Of a stretch of DNA of 57,786 nucleotides, positions 8,494-16,991 are shown piece after piece. Numbering within the stretch: the stretch's first letter is position 1; each line of letters begins with the position of its first letter. This DNA comes from Actinomycetes bacterium (GTDB lineage: Bacteria > Actinomycetota > Acidimicrobiia > Acidimicrobiales > Palsa-688): contig JAJZMF010000011.1 in NCBI GenBank assembly GCA_021850325.1, positions 1-57,786 of the forward strand, in the 5' to 3' direction. The translations under genes were made by a program, and so were the position numbers. The notes beneath the pieces were generated by a model. The model was not told the DNA's origin. It saw only the letters and a list, made by a program, of their open reading frames with translations, and ran no database searches.

Positions 8494-9330
8494 GTGATCG
8501 ACCTCCACACCCACTCCAACGTCTCGGACGGCAGCGACAGCCCCGAGGAGGTGGTGGCCCTGGCCGCGGCTGCCGGGCTCTCCGCCCTGGCCCTCACCGA
8601 CCACGACCGCCAGGACGGCATCGGCCCGGCCCGGCTGGCCGCGGCCAGGGCGGGGCTGAAGCTGGTACCGGGGGTGGAGATCAGCTGCCAGCACCGGGGG
8701 ACCATGCACATGCTCGTGTACTTCCTGGAGCCGGGAGAGGGGCCTCTGCAGGACGAACTGGCCCGCCTGCAGGAGGCGAGGGACACCCGCAACGAACGGC
8801 TGGTGGCCCGCCTCGCCGAGCTGGGGCTGCCGGTGAGCATGGAGGAACTGGTCCAGGAGTCCGGGGGTACGGGTACGGGCCGGCCCCATGTCGCCGCCAT
8901 CCTGGTACGCAAGGGCCTGGCCGGATCGGTCCAGGACGCCTTCGACCGCTACCTGGCCAAGGGCCGGCCCGCCTACGTCGAGAAGGAGCGTCTGGAGCCT
9001 CTGACCGCCATCGACCTGGCCCTGGAGTCGGGCGCACTGCCCGTGCTGGCCCACCCGCTCTCCCTGGGCCTGGGGCCACGCCAGTTGGAGGCGGCGGTAG
9101 AGGAGCTCGCCGACGCCGGCCTGGCCGGCCTGGAGGCGGTCTACGGTCGTTACAACATCGAGGAGCGTTCCTCGCTGGCCGTGATGGCCGCCCGGGCCGG
9201 CCTGGCCGTCACCGGTGGCTCCGACCACCATGGCACCTACAAGCCCGACCTGACCGTAGGCACGGGGCGAGGGGACCTCCATGTGCCCGACGGGGTACTG
9301 GCGGCACTAGAGGCACGGCTCGAGGCCTGA
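8494..9330 (+). CDS. PHP-domain phosphoesterase (nucleoside bisphosphate phosphatase/RNase AM-like)
   Basis: This 278-residue protein is a stand-alone PHP metallophosphoesterase. The metal ligands are all visible: H-T-H at residues 5-7 with S-D-G, T-D-H-D near 35, G-V-E-I-S near 60, H-P near 190 and G-S-D-H-H-G near 245. Family members hydrolyse 3',5'-nucleotide bisphosphates or trim RNA 5' ends; the exact substrate here is inferred. The GTG at 8494 directly before I-D-L-H-T-H is chosen because of the leaderless promoter. The next gene starts 4 bases after its stop. Confidence 0.87.
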   Translation: MIDLHTHSNVSDGSDSPEEVVALAAAAGLSALALTDHDRQDGIGPARLAAARAGLKLVPGVEISCQHRGTMHMLVYFLEPGEGPLQDELARLQEARDTRNERLVARLAELGLPVSMEELVQESGGTGTGRPHVAAILVRKGLAGSVQDAFDRYLAKGRPAYVEKERLEPLTAIDLALESGALPVLAHPLSLGLGPRQLEAAVEELADAGLAGLEAVYGRYNIEERSSLAVMAARAGLAVTGGSDHHGTYKPDLTVGTGRGDLHVPDGVLAALEARLEA

Positions 9331-9334
9331 CGCA

Positions 9335-10537
9335 GTGGGCTCGCCCGGCTGGCGCCTCGCAGACGCGCCGGCCCTGAGACGCTGGGGCACCGTCACCCTG
9401 CAGGCAGCCAAGACGGCGCTGGCGGCCGGTTCTTCCTGGTTCGTGGCGTCCGACCTGTTGGGCAACGCCGTCCCCGTCTTCGCCCCGCTGGCCGCGCTGC
9501 TCACGGTACAGGTCACCATCTGGGAGTCGGTGTCGAGGGGCATGCAACGGGTGCTCGGCGTGGTGGCCGGTGTCGTCGTGGCCTACGGTTTCGCCCGCCT
9601 GGCCGGGATCAGCGCTTGGTCGATCGGGCTGGTGGTGATGGTGTCGTTCCTCGCCGGACGGGCACTGCGACTGGGGGCCCAGGGCTCCGTGCAGGTCCCG
9701 ATCAGTGCGCTGCTGGTACTGGTGCTCGGCGCCACCACAGGTGGCTACGCCGTCGACCGGGTGCTCGACACTGCGGTGGGCGCAGCGTGCGGGATCGCGG
9801 TGAACCTGTTGATAGTGCCCCGGTCCCATGTCCCTCAGGCCCTGGCCGGCGTGAAAGCCTGCTCCGACCACCTGGCCGCACTCCTGCGTGGATCCGCCGA
9901 CCACGTGGCCCGGCTCCCGGGCGCGGTGCCCACCCCCCCGGCCACCGGTCTATTGGCGAGCGCCCGCCTCATCGGTGCCGAGCTGGACCGGGCGGCGCTG
10001 GGGGTGCGCCAGGCCCGCACCGCCCTGCGCTGGAGCCCTCACGCCGGCCGGGACCGGCCGGCGGTCGAGCGGCTCCTGGCCGCCGTCATCACCCTGCGCA
10101 TGGTCGAACGCCAGGCGCGTGGCATAGCGCGGGCGCTGGCCGACGGGCACGGGCCCTGGGCAACCGCCGAAGCCGAGGTCGCCAGGGAGCTGGCCGGGCT
10201 CCTCACCCTCTGCTCGTCCTCCCTGGGCCGATGGGGCGCGTCACTCGCAGCGGAGGTCTCCACCGGGACGGTCGGGGGGAACGGCAGGCAGGCTCCGGCT
10301 GCTGCACCGGCTGGAGCCATTGGCGCCGACGACGAGGGCCATGATGGCGCCCTGCGCGCTGAGGAGGCCTACCAGGCCGTGGTCAGGGCCAGCCGGGGCG
10401 CCGCTGTGAGCCTGGAAGTGGCGGCGGCAGGCGCGGCGATGGCCGTAGACGCCCACCGGATCGCTCTCGAGGTGGCCACCACCCCGGCCCCGTCGCCTCT
10501 GCCGTCAGCGCGCCTCCGGGACCTGTTCGCCCCCTGA
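9335..10537 (+). CDS. FUSC / aromatic-acid-exporter-type membrane protein
   Basis: The 400-residue protein has five or six hydrophobic segments in its first 170 residues (A-P-L-A-A-L-L-T-V-Q-V-T at about 50, G-V-V-A-G-V-V-V-A-Y, A-L-L-V-L-V-L-G-A, ending N-L-L-I-V-P), then a long helical cytoplasmic domain rich in Ala, Leu and Arg. This is the FUSC/ArAE arrangement, whose members export small aromatic acids or are uncharacterised. The GTG at 9335 lies 4 bases behind the PHP gene, so co-expression is likely. Substrate unknown. Confidence 0.72.
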   Translation: MGSPGWRLADAPALRRWGTVTLQAAKTALAAGSSWFVASDLLGNAVPVFAPLAALLTVQVTIWESVSRGMQRVLGVVAGVVVAYGFARLAGISAWSIGLVVMVSFLAGRALRLGAQGSVQVPISALLVLVLGATTGGYAVDRVLDTAVGAACGIAVNLLIVPRSHVPQALAGVKACSDHLAALLRGSADHVARLPGAVPTPPATGLLASARLIGAELDRAALGVRQARTALRWSPHAGRDRPAVERLLAAVITLRMVERQARGIARALADGHGPWATAEAEVARELAGLLTLCSSSLGRWGASLAAEVSTGTVGGNGRQAPAAAPAGAIGADDEGHDGALRAEEAYQAVVRASRGAAVSLEVAAAGAAMAVDAHRIALEVATTPAPSPLPSARLRDLFAP

Positions 10538-10552
10538 GCGGCCCGGGCCTCA

Positions 10553-10584
10553 GCACGGGCGCCAGCGCCGGCTGCGGCCCGTGC
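10553..10584. terminator. Hairpin between convergent FUSC gene and purL
   Basis: GCACGGGC (10553-10560) and GCCCGTGC (10577-10584) form a perfect 8-bp stem around a 16-base loop in the 57-base convergent gap. It could stop transcription from both sides. Confidence 0.45.
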
Positions 10585-10594
10585 CGGCCCACGC

Positions 10595-12823
10595 TCAGGC
10601 CCCGCCTAGGGCGGAGGGCAGGGCAGCACGCCAGGCCTCCAGGGCCGATGCCAGCCCGACGTCGACTGCCCCTTCCAGGACCAGTCTGTCCCCACCGGCC
10701 GAGCCGATGCGGCGCCCTGGCACCCCCACCGAGGCAGCCCGGGCGAGGACCTCGTCGGAGAGAGCGGGCTTCGTGCACAACAGCACCCGGGAAGGCCCCT
10801 CACCGAACAGGCCCACATGGCCACCCCCGGCCCGGGCCACGAACCCGGTGCCCGAGGCCACCGCCATCTCCGCCAGGGCCAGGGCCAACCCGCCGTCGGA
10901 CACGTCGTGCACGCCCTCGACCAGGCGCTCGTCGACCAGCGAGGCGACCAGGGCGACCACTGCGGCATGGAGCCCGAAGTCCACCGCGGCCAGTGCTCCC
11001 CCCAGGTGGCCTGCCCGCTCCACCGCCCACCGGCTGCCGGCGAGCGACACCGCACCTTCCCCGTCGGGGCCGAGCAGGAGGATGTCACCGCCATCGACCA
11101 GGCGCGCCGTGGGGACACCGGGACGGAGGTGGTCGATGAGGCCGACGGTGCCCACCACGGGCGTGGGGTCGATGTCTGTCCCCCGGCTCTCGTTGTAGAG
11201 GCTCACGTTGCCACCCACCACCGGCACGCCCAGGGCCAGACAGGCCTCGGCCATGCCGTCGATGGCCTCCGACAGCTGCCACATGACCTCTGGGTGCTCA
11301 GGGTTGCCGAAGTTGAGGCAGTTGACCAGCGCCACGGCCCGGGCGCCCGCGCAGGCCAGGTTGAGCACCGATTCGGCCACCACGAGCCGCGTGCCCGCAC
11401 GGGGGTCGAGGGCGCACCAGCGGGGGTTGCCGTCGGTCGATAGGGCGAAACCCCGGGGCGGGGCCCCGGCCGGGGGCCGGGCGCCCGGGGCGGACAGCCT
11501 GAGCACTGCGGCATCCGCCCCCGGTGCCACCACCGTGTTGAGGAACAGCTGGTGGTCGTACTGGCGGTAGGCCCAGGAAGGGTCGGCCAGCAGGGCCAAC
11601 AGGTCCGAGGCCAGGCGTTCGCCCGAGGGGGCGGGCAGGCGGGCAGGGTCATCGGCTGCCCGGGTACCGGCCCAGGCAGGCCGGGCCAGGGGCCGGTGGT
11701 AGACCGGGGCGTCCTCGTGCAGGCTGGCCGCGGGCACGTCGGCCAGCACCTCGCCGTCCCAGCCGTCCAGGACACGCAACCGGCCCGTCCCGGTGACCCT
11801 CCCCACCACGGTGGCCCTGACCTCCCAGCGCCGGCACACCTCGTACACCGCCCCCAGGTCGTCCGGGGCCACGATGGCGAGCATCCGCTCCTGGCTCTCG
11901 CTGGTCATGACTTCGAACGGCTCCAGGCCCGCCTCGCGCAGCGGTACGGCCCGGACGTCCACGTCCATGCCCACGCCCCCCCGGGAAGCGGTCTCGCTGG
12001 TGGCACAGGCCAGGCCGGCACCGCCGAGGTCCTGTATGCCCACCACCAGGTGCCGGTCGAGCAGCTCCAGGGTGGCCTCGATCAGGCGCTTCTCCTCGAA
12101 GGGGTCGCCCACCTGCACGTTGGGCCGCTTTGCGGCCTCCGCCTCGGCGTCCTCGGTGAAGGCCGCCGATGCCAGGACGCTCACCCCTCCGATCCCGTCC
12201 CGGCCCGTGGGCGAGCCCAACAGGACGGCCAGGTTGCCCTCCCCGGCAGCCCGGCCCAGCACCAGGCGCCCCACGGGCAGGAGCCCCACGCAGAGCACGT
12301 TGACGAGAGGGTTGCCGGCATAGCAGGGCGCGAACTCCAGCTCGCCGCCCACCGTCGGCACACCGACCGAGTTGCCGTAGCCCGAGATCCCGCTGACCAC
12401 ACCGGTGGCGACCCAGCGGCTACGGGGGTCTTCGGGGGGCCCGAAGCGCAGCGGGTCCATGAGGGCCACGGGCCGCGCCCCCATGGTGAAGATGTCGCGG
12501 ATTATGCCCCCCACCCCTGTGGCCGCGCCCTGGTAGGGCTCCAGGGCCGAGGGGTGGTTGTGGCTCTCGATCCTCACCGCCAGGGCCAGGCCGTCCCCGG
12601 CGTCGACCACACCGGCGTTCTCACCCGGCCCCACCAGTACGTGCTCCCCCTGGGTGGGCAGGCGCCCGAGGTGGGCCCTCGAGGACTTGTAGGAGCAGTG
12701 CTCGCTCCACATCACCGCGTACATGGCCAGCTCCAGGTGGTTGGGCTGGCGGCCCAGGATGCGCTCGATGGACGCCAGCTCGTCGTCGGTCAAGCCCAGC
12801 TGGCGGTGGACGGGCGCGTGCAT
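10595..12823 (-). CDS. purL: Phosphoribosylformylglycinamidine synthase subunit PurL
   Basis: PurL converts FGAR, ATP and ammonia to FGAM. At 742 residues it is the short form that needs separate PurQ and PurS, both encoded nearby. Family blocks include W-S-E-H-C-S-Y-K-S-S-R near residue 40, V-G-P-G-E-N-A-G-V near 62, E-S-H-N-H-P-S near 83, D-L-G-G-A-G-L-A and a late V-H-D-V-S-D-G-G-L. The ATG at 12823 follows TACGCT by 8 bases. It diverges from the LarA-like gene across 94 bases. Confidence 0.97.
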   Translation of the reverse strand: MHAPVHRQLGLTDDELASIERILGRQPNHLELAMYAVMWSEHCSYKSSRAHLGRLPTQGEHVLVGPGENAGVVDAGDGLALAVRIESHNHPSALEPYQGAATGVGGIIRDIFTMGARPVALMDPLRFGPPEDPRSRWVATGVVSGISGYGNSVGVPTVGGELEFAPCYAGNPLVNVLCVGLLPVGRLVLGRAAGEGNLAVLLGSPTGRDGIGGVSVLASAAFTEDAEAEAAKRPNVQVGDPFEEKRLIEATLELLDRHLVVGIQDLGGAGLACATSETASRGGVGMDVDVRAVPLREAGLEPFEVMTSESQERMLAIVAPDDLGAVYEVCRRWEVRATVVGRVTGTGRLRVLDGWDGEVLADVPAASLHEDAPVYHRPLARPAWAGTRAADDPARLPAPSGERLASDLLALLADPSWAYRQYDHQLFLNTVVAPGADAAVLRLSAPGARPPAGAPPRGFALSTDGNPRWCALDPRAGTRLVVAESVLNLACAGARAVALVNCLNFGNPEHPEVMWQLSEAIDGMAEACLALGVPVVGGNVSLYNESRGTDIDPTPVVGTVGLIDHLRPGVPTARLVDGGDILLLGPDGEGAVSLAGSRWAVERAGHLGGALAAVDFGLHAAVVALVASLVDERLVEGVHDVSDGGLALALAEMAVASGTGFVARAGGGHVGLFGEGPSRVLLCTKPALSDEVLARAASVGVPGRRIGSAGGDRLVLEGAVDVGLASALEAWRAALPSALGGA

Positions 12824-12831
12824 GGCACCCC

Positions 12832-12837
12832 AGCGTA
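12832..12837 (-). promoter_or_regulatory. -10 box TACGCT, leaderless start of purL
   Basis: On the minus strand TACGCT ends 8 bases before the purL ATG. Confidence 0.5.
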
Positions 12838-12917
12838 AGGGCGACCGGCCGTTGCCGGGAGCCGCGCCCTGTGGGCCGCCTCTGGCGGGCCTGCGGGGCG
12901 GGAGCAATAATGCTGCC

Positions 12918-14201
12918 GTGAACCCTTCTGCGCCAGGCCGGACCGGGCACGACCAGGACACCCGTTCCCTGCGGGCCGAGCCGGGGAGCCTGCTCGGGCC
13001 ACGTCAGTGCCAGGACCACATGACCGGTGCCCTGGAGGACCTGGTGGCGGGCGAGAGGGTGCTCGTACTGGTGCCCGACCGGACCCGCGACGTCGACCTG
13101 GCTCACCTCTTCCCGGGCCTGCTGGCCGCCCTGGGCCGGGCAGCCCGGGTCGACGTCATGGTGGCCCTGGGCACGCACCCGCCCATGGGGCAGGACGACG
13201 TGGCGGACATGCTGGGCCTGGCAGCCGGCCCCCACCCCCCTCTGGTCGGCATCGAGGACCACGACTGGCGTTCCCCGGGCGCCCTCGCCCGCCTGGGAGT
13301 GGTGAGCGCCGGGCGCCTGCGCGAGGTGGCCGGGCCGACCTGGCACCCCTCGCTCGGGGGCGACCTGGTCATCAGGGTCAACCGCCGGGTTGTCGAGGCG
13401 GACCGGGTCGTCGTGCTGGGGCCGGTCCTGCCCCACGAAGTGGCCGGCTACTCGGGAGGGGCCAAGTACCTCTTCCCCGGCGTGTCCGGCCCGGAGATGA
13501 TCGACGTGATGCACTGGCTGGGCGCCCTCTCGGGCGTCCTGGCCACCATCGGCGTGGCCCGGACCCCCGTGCGCGCCCTCATCGAGGAGGCCGCCGCCCT
13601 CTTGGAGGTGCCGGTGACCCTGGTGGGCGTGGCCACCGACGAGGGGGGCACTGTCGGCCTCCACGTCGGCGGGGAGGGGGCGTGGGCAGCCTGTGCGGAG
13701 CAGGCCGCCGAGCACCACACGCGCTGGCTGGACCGGCCCTACGACCTCGTGATCTCGAACCCCATGCCCATATACGGCGAGCTGTGGACGGCCGGGAAGG
13801 CCATGTACAAGCTGGAGCCGGCGGTGGCCGACGGTGGGCGGCTGGTCATCTACGCTCCCGCGCTGGACCAGGTGAGCCGGACCCACGGGGAGGACATCTT
13901 CAGGGTCGGCTACCACCCGCTGGCGTACTTCCTGGCCCAGTGGGACCGCTTCTCCCACGAGCCCCTGGCCGTGATGGCCCATTCCAGCCACGTCAAGGGG
14001 GCCGGTACCTATGACGCGTCCACGGCTACCGAGGTGCCCCGGATCGACGTCGCCCTGGCCAGCGCGCTGAGCCCCGAGGACTGCCGCCGGCTGAACCTGT
14101 CCTACGTCGACCCCCGCTCTGTCGACCTGGAGCAGGCCCGGCGGGACGGGGCCCTGGTGGTGGAGAGGTCGGGAGAGGTCCTGTACCGGGTCAGGAACTG
14201 A
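12918..14201 (+). CDS. LarA-like (nickel-pincer racemase/DUF2088) protein
   Basis: The 427-residue protein resembles lactate racemase LarA. The LarA-type motifs are present: A-L-G-T-H near residue 84, P-H-E-V-A-G-Y-S-G-G-A-K with catalytic-type His and Lys near 172-182, and D-V-M-H-W near 197. LarA family enzymes use a nickel-pincer nucleotide to racemise or epimerise 2-hydroxy acids. The cofactor genes larB, larC and larE are not in this window, so activity is unproven. The GTG at 12918 follows an AT-rich A-T-A-A-T-G box. It sits between purL and purQ on the opposite strand and its end overlaps purQ by 11 bases. Confidence 0.78.
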   Translation: MNPSAPGRTGHDQDTRSLRAEPGSLLGPRQCQDHMTGALEDLVAGERVLVLVPDRTRDVDLAHLFPGLLAALGRAARVDVMVALGTHPPMGQDDVADMLGLAAGPHPPLVGIEDHDWRSPGALARLGVVSAGRLREVAGPTWHPSLGGDLVIRVNRRVVEADRVVVLGPVLPHEVAGYSGGAKYLFPGVSGPEMIDVMHWLGALSGVLATIGVARTPVRALIEEAAALLEVPVTLVGVATDEGGTVGLHVGGEGAWAACAEQAAEHHTRWLDRPYDLVISNPMPIYGELWTAGKAMYKLEPAVADGGRLVIYAPALDQVSRTHGEDIFRVGYHPLAYFLAQWDRFSHEPLAVMAHSSHVKGAGTYDASTATEVPRIDVALASALSPEDCRRLNLSYVDPRSVDLEQARRDGALVVERSGEVLYRVRN

Positions 14202-14886
14202 GCCCGGCGGGCGAGAGGGAGGCCCCCGCCGACCGGAGCAACGCTCCCAACAGCACCAGGCCGTCGGTCGAGCCCAGGAGCTCGCTCGAAGCCCGCTCGG
14301 GGTGGGGCATGAGGCCCACCACATTGCCCCCCGGGCTGCAGATGCCGGCGATGTCGCGGGCCGACCCGTTGGGGTTGGCAACGTAGCGCAGCACCACCCG
14401 GCCCTCGGCCTCCAGCTGGTCCAGGACTTCGGGGGGTGCGGTGTAGTTGCCCTCGAAGTGGTTGACCGGTACGGCCAGGCGCAGGCCGGGCTGCAGGCCG
14501 GCGGTGAGGACGCTGCGCTCGCTCACCACCTCGAGCTCGGTCATCCGGCAGACGAAGCTGAGGCCCCGGTTCTTCTGCAGGGCCCCGGGAAGGAGGTGGG
14601 CCTCGGTCAGCACCTGGAAGCCGTTGCAGATGCCCAACACGGGCGCCCCGGCGGCCGCCATGTCCGCCACCGCGCCCATGACGGGGGCGAAGCGGGCAAT
14701 GGCGCCAGGGCGCAGCGCGTCACCGTGGGCGAACCCTCCGGGCACCACGACGGCGTCGATGTCGCCCAGGTCCCGCTCGGCGTGCCACACCAGGCGCGCC
14801 CGGGCACCCAACAGCTCCAGCGCCTCGACCACGTCGTGCTCGCAGTTGGTGCCCGGGAAGACCACCACGCCGACCAGGGGTGCCAT
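14191..14886 (-). CDS. purQ: Phosphoribosylformylglycinamidine synthase glutaminase subunit PurQ
   Basis: PurQ hydrolyses glutamine and passes ammonia to PurL. The class I glutaminase features are clear in its 231 residues: F-P-G-T-N-C-E-H-D near the start, G-G-F-A-H-G-D near 52, the nucleophile Cys in L-G-I-C-N-G-F-Q near 87, and the His/Glu pair in M-P-H-P-E-R near 197. The start ATG follows TAGGCT by 7 bases. It ends inside the last codons of the convergent LarA-like gene. Confidence 0.96.
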   Translation of the reverse strand: MAPLVGVVVFPGTNCEHDVVEALELLGARARLVWHAERDLGDIDAVVVPGGFAHGDALRPGAIARFAPVMGAVADMAAAGAPVLGICNGFQVLTEAHLLPGALQKNRGLSFVCRMTELEVVSERSVLTAGLQPGLRLAVPVNHFEGNYTAPPEVLDQLEAEGRVVLRYVANPNGSARDIAGICSPGGNVVGLMPHPERASSELLGSTDGLVLLGALLRSAGASLSPAGLSS

Positions 14887-14893
14887 ACCCCCG

Positions 14894-14899
14894 AGCCTA
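14894..14899 (-). promoter_or_regulatory. -10 box TAGGCT, leaderless start of purQ
   Basis: TAGGCT on the minus strand ends 7 bases before ATG 14886. It lies between purS and purQ, so purQ can be transcribed on its own as well as from purC. Confidence 0.5.
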
Positions 14900-14907
14900 C
14901 CGACCAG

Positions 14908-15162
14908 TCAAAGGGGCACGATGCCGACCGAGAAGCGTTCCATCACCGGGTTGGCCAGCAACCGGTCGGCCAGAGCCTCTGCCGTCCCGCGGGCCTGCAC
15001 CTCATCGGCTGCCTCGACCCTGAACCGGAACGACTTGCCCGCCCGGACACCGCCCACAGTCGGGAAACCCAGCGCCGGCAGCGCCCTTTCGATGGTGGCG
15101 CCCTGGGGGTCGGCTATGCCCGCCCGTAGCTGCACCTCGACGAAAGCCTCGTACACGGGCAT
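14908..15162 (-). CDS. purS: Phosphoribosylformylglycinamidine synthase subunit PurS
   Basis: PurS is the small bridging subunit of the PurLQS complex. The 84-residue product has the typical order E-V-Q-L-R-x-G-I-x-D-P-Q-G-x-x-I near residue 7, then F-P-T-V-G-G-V-R-x-G-K, and the final N-P-V-M-E-R-F. The ATG at 15162 is preferred over an in-frame ATG at 15183 because it overlaps the purC stop as TGATG and begins like family members. It is co-translated with purC. Confidence 0.94.
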   Translation of the reverse strand: MPVYEAFVEVQLRAGIADPQGATIERALPALGFPTVGGVRAGKSFRFRVEAADEVQARGTAEALADRLLANPVMERFSVGIVPL

Positions 15163-16046
15163 CAGCGGCCCACCCCGGGCCACCGGGCGAAGTCGAGGCC
15201 GCTCAAGCGCTCGTAGGCCTGGACGTAGCGTTCCCGGGTGGAGGCCACCACCCCGGGGGGCAACGCCGGGGGTGGGGGCGACTTGTCCCAGCCCGACGCC
15301 TCCAACCAGTCCCGCAGTGGCTGTTTGTCGAACGAAGGGGGCGCCACCCCGGGCTCCCAGCGCTCAGCGGGCCAGAAGCGTGACGAGTCGGGGGTGAGCA
15401 CCTCGTCGCAGACGGCCAGTTCGCCGTCGATGTAGCCCAGCTCGAACTTGGTGTCGGCAATGATGATGCCGCGCTCAGCCGCCCACGCCGCGCCCTGACG
15501 GTAGGCCTCCAGGGAGATCTCGCGCGCCCGGGCCGCGGCCTTGGCCCCCACCAGGTCCACCGCCTGCTCGTAGGAGATGTTCTGGTCGTGGCCCGTGGTC
15601 GCCTTGGTCGAGGGCGTGAACACGGGCTCGGGCAGCTTGTCGGACTGGCGGAGGCCCGCCGGCAGGGATGCCCCGTGCATGGTGCCCGAACGCTTGTACT
15701 CGGCCCATGCCGAGCCCGAAAGGTAGCCCCGCACGATGCACTCCACGGGCAGCATCTCGGCCCGGCGCACCAACATGCACCGGCCCTCGGCGTACCCCTG
15801 GGGTACCCCGAGGCCGGCCAGGTCGAGCCCGCCGGGCAACCCGACCTGGACCAGGTGGGAGGGGGCCACTGCAGCCAACCGGTCGGACCAGAAGGCGGTG
15901 ATGGCGGTGAGGACACGCCCCTTGTCCGGGACGGGCTCGGCCATCACCACGTCAAAGGCCGAGATCCGGTCCGAGGTCACGAACAACAGCAGGTCCCCGT
16001 CCAGCGCGTAGACGTCACGGACCTTGCCCGAGTACAGGTGCTCCAT
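15162..16046 (-). CDS. purC: SAICAR synthetase (PurC)
   Basis: PurC joins CAIR with aspartate using ATP. The 294-residue protein begins L-Y-S-G-K-V-R-D-V-Y, has S-D-R-I-S-A-F-D near residue 30, P-V-E-C-I-V-R-G-Y near 107 and D-T-K-F-E-L-G near 203, all PurC hallmarks. The ATG at 16046 is chosen because GGAGGAGGG ends 6 bases upstream; a GTG 12 codons earlier (16082) is possible. The gene is followed by purS with a one-base overlap. Confidence 0.96.
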   Translation of the reverse strand: MEHLYSGKVRDVYALDGDLLLFVTSDRISAFDVVMAEPVPDKGRVLTAITAFWSDRLAAVAPSHLVQVGLPGGLDLAGLGVPQGYAEGRCMLVRRAEMLPVECIVRGYLSGSAWAEYKRSGTMHGASLPAGLRQSDKLPEPVFTPSTKATTGHDQNISYEQAVDLVGAKAAARAREISLEAYRQGAAWAAERGIIIADTKFELGYIDGELAVCDEVLTPDSSRFWPAERWEPGVAPPSFDKQPLRDWLEASGWDKSPPPPALPPGVVASTRERYVQAYERLSGLDFARWPGVGR

Positions 16047-16131
16047 GGGCCGCCCTCCTCCGTCGACCAAGGTAGTGGACACACCGCGGCCGGGACGCTG
16101 AGGCCGCCTGGCCCGGGCGTGCGGGCGGCTC

Positions 16132-16137
16132 TAGCCT
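16132..16137 (+). promoter_or_regulatory. -10 box TAGCCT before a leaderless short ORF
   Basis: TAGCCT ends 6 bases before GTG 16144, the first codon of a 26-codon ORF ahead of a small membrane protein gene. Confidence 0.45.
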
Positions 16138-16143
16138 GGTGAG

Positions 16144-16224
16144 GTGGACCAAGCCGGGGCAGGCCCCAGCCCCGCCGCTCCCCGGGCAGAGCCGTCGGAC
16201 GGCCGGCCCGGGAGGTGGCCCTGA
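16144..16224 (+). CDS. Possible 26-residue leaderless leader ORF
   Basis: The GTG coincides with the expected transcription start. The ORF is rich in Pro, Ala and Gly and its TGA overlaps the next ATG (TGATG at 16222-16226), the tight overlap seen in translationally coupled pairs. The peptide itself has no recognisable domain. It may exist only to deliver ribosomes to the downstream gene. Confidence 0.35.
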   Translation: MDQAGAGPSPAAPRAEPSDGRPGRWP

Positions 16225-16535
16225 TGCCGCCCAACTACCGCGAACAGCAGGGCCATGCCCTCTCGGCCAGTGAGCGCCGCGGGGCATTGTTCCTGGTGGG
16301 CGCCCTGGTGCTGTCCGGGCTGGGGGTCGGCGCCTGGGCAGGCACCCGGGGCGGCCCCTCGGCCCAGGGCCCCTGTGTCAGTGTCGTGGTCCCGAGCTCG
16401 ATGGGCGGCACCTACATCACCCACTGCGGGCGGGACGCCCGCTCGTGGTGCGCGGGCCTGGCCCCCGGCCGGGGGGCACTGGCCTCGGCCGCCTACGGGG
16501 CGTGCCGCCGCAGCGGGCTCCCAACGGCGGGCTGA
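16224..16535 (+). CDS. Small single-pass membrane protein, function unknown
   Basis: The 103-residue product has a polar N-terminus, one hydrophobic segment (about residues 23-42, L-F-L-V-G-A-L-V-L-S-G-L-G-V-G-A) and an outer part with four cysteines (C-V-S-V, T-H-C-G, W-C-A, A-C-R-R) that could form two disulfides. GGGAGG (16209-16214) lies 9 bases before the ATG. It faces purC and purE on the other strand. I know of no assigned function. Confidence 0.6.
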   Translation: MPPNYREQQGHALSASERRGALFLVGALVLSGLGVGAWAGTRGGPSAQGPCVSVVVPSSMGGTYITHCGRDARSWCAGLAPGRGALASAAYGACRRSGLPTAG

Positions 16536-16541
16536 GCCGGC

Positions 16542-16991
16542 CTACCGGCCGGCGAGAGCTGCCCGGTAGGACTCCAGGCGCGCTGCCACCTCGAGGTCGT
16601 GGACGGCGATGACCTCGGCTGCCAGCAGGGCCGCATTGGCCGCACCGTCGATGGCCACGGTCGCCACGGGGAAACCCCGCGGCATCTGCACGGTGGAGCA
16701 CAGGGCGTCCAACCCGTTGAGCGGGCTGCCGGACAGAGGCACGCCGATCACCGGGAGGCTCGTCCGGGCGGCGACCGCGCCGGCCAGGTGGGCCGCCATC
16801 CCGGCCCCGCATATGACCGCCGCAAAGCCCATCCGCCTGGCCTGCGAGGCGAAGTCCGCCACCGTCTGGGGGGCCCGGTGGGCGGACATGACCTCCTCAT
16901 GGGCGTCGATGCCCAGTTGGCCGAGGACCTCCAGGGCCGGCGCCATCCTGGCCCGGTCGCTCTCCGAGGCTATGAGCACTGCCACCTTCAT
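16542..16991 (-). CDS. purE: N5-carboxyaminoimidazole ribonucleotide mutase (PurE)
   Basis: PurE isomerises N5-CAIR to CAIR. The 149-residue protein shows S-E-S-D near residue 9, V-M-S-A-H-R-A-P near 36, the C-G-A-G-M-A-A-H-L-A-G-A-V-A-A loop near 62 and G-V-P-L-S-G-S-P-L near 85. The partner purK is not in the window. Its ATG overlaps the purD stop by four bases (ATGA), so purD and purE are co-translated. Confidence 0.95.
   Translation of the reverse strand: MKVAVLIASESDRARMAPALEVLGQLGIDAHEEVMSAHRAPQTVADFASQARRMGFAAVICGAGMAAHLAGAVAARTSLPVIGVPLSGSPLNGLDALCSTVQMPRGFPVATVAIDGAANAALLAAEVIAVHDLEVAARLESYRAALAGR

Noticed and set aside
12621-14381. A 586-codon minus-strand frame joining purL and purQ regions across the LarA-like gene
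   Set aside because: It matches no family and runs antisense to a protein with clear LarA motifs; purL and purQ lie in other frames.
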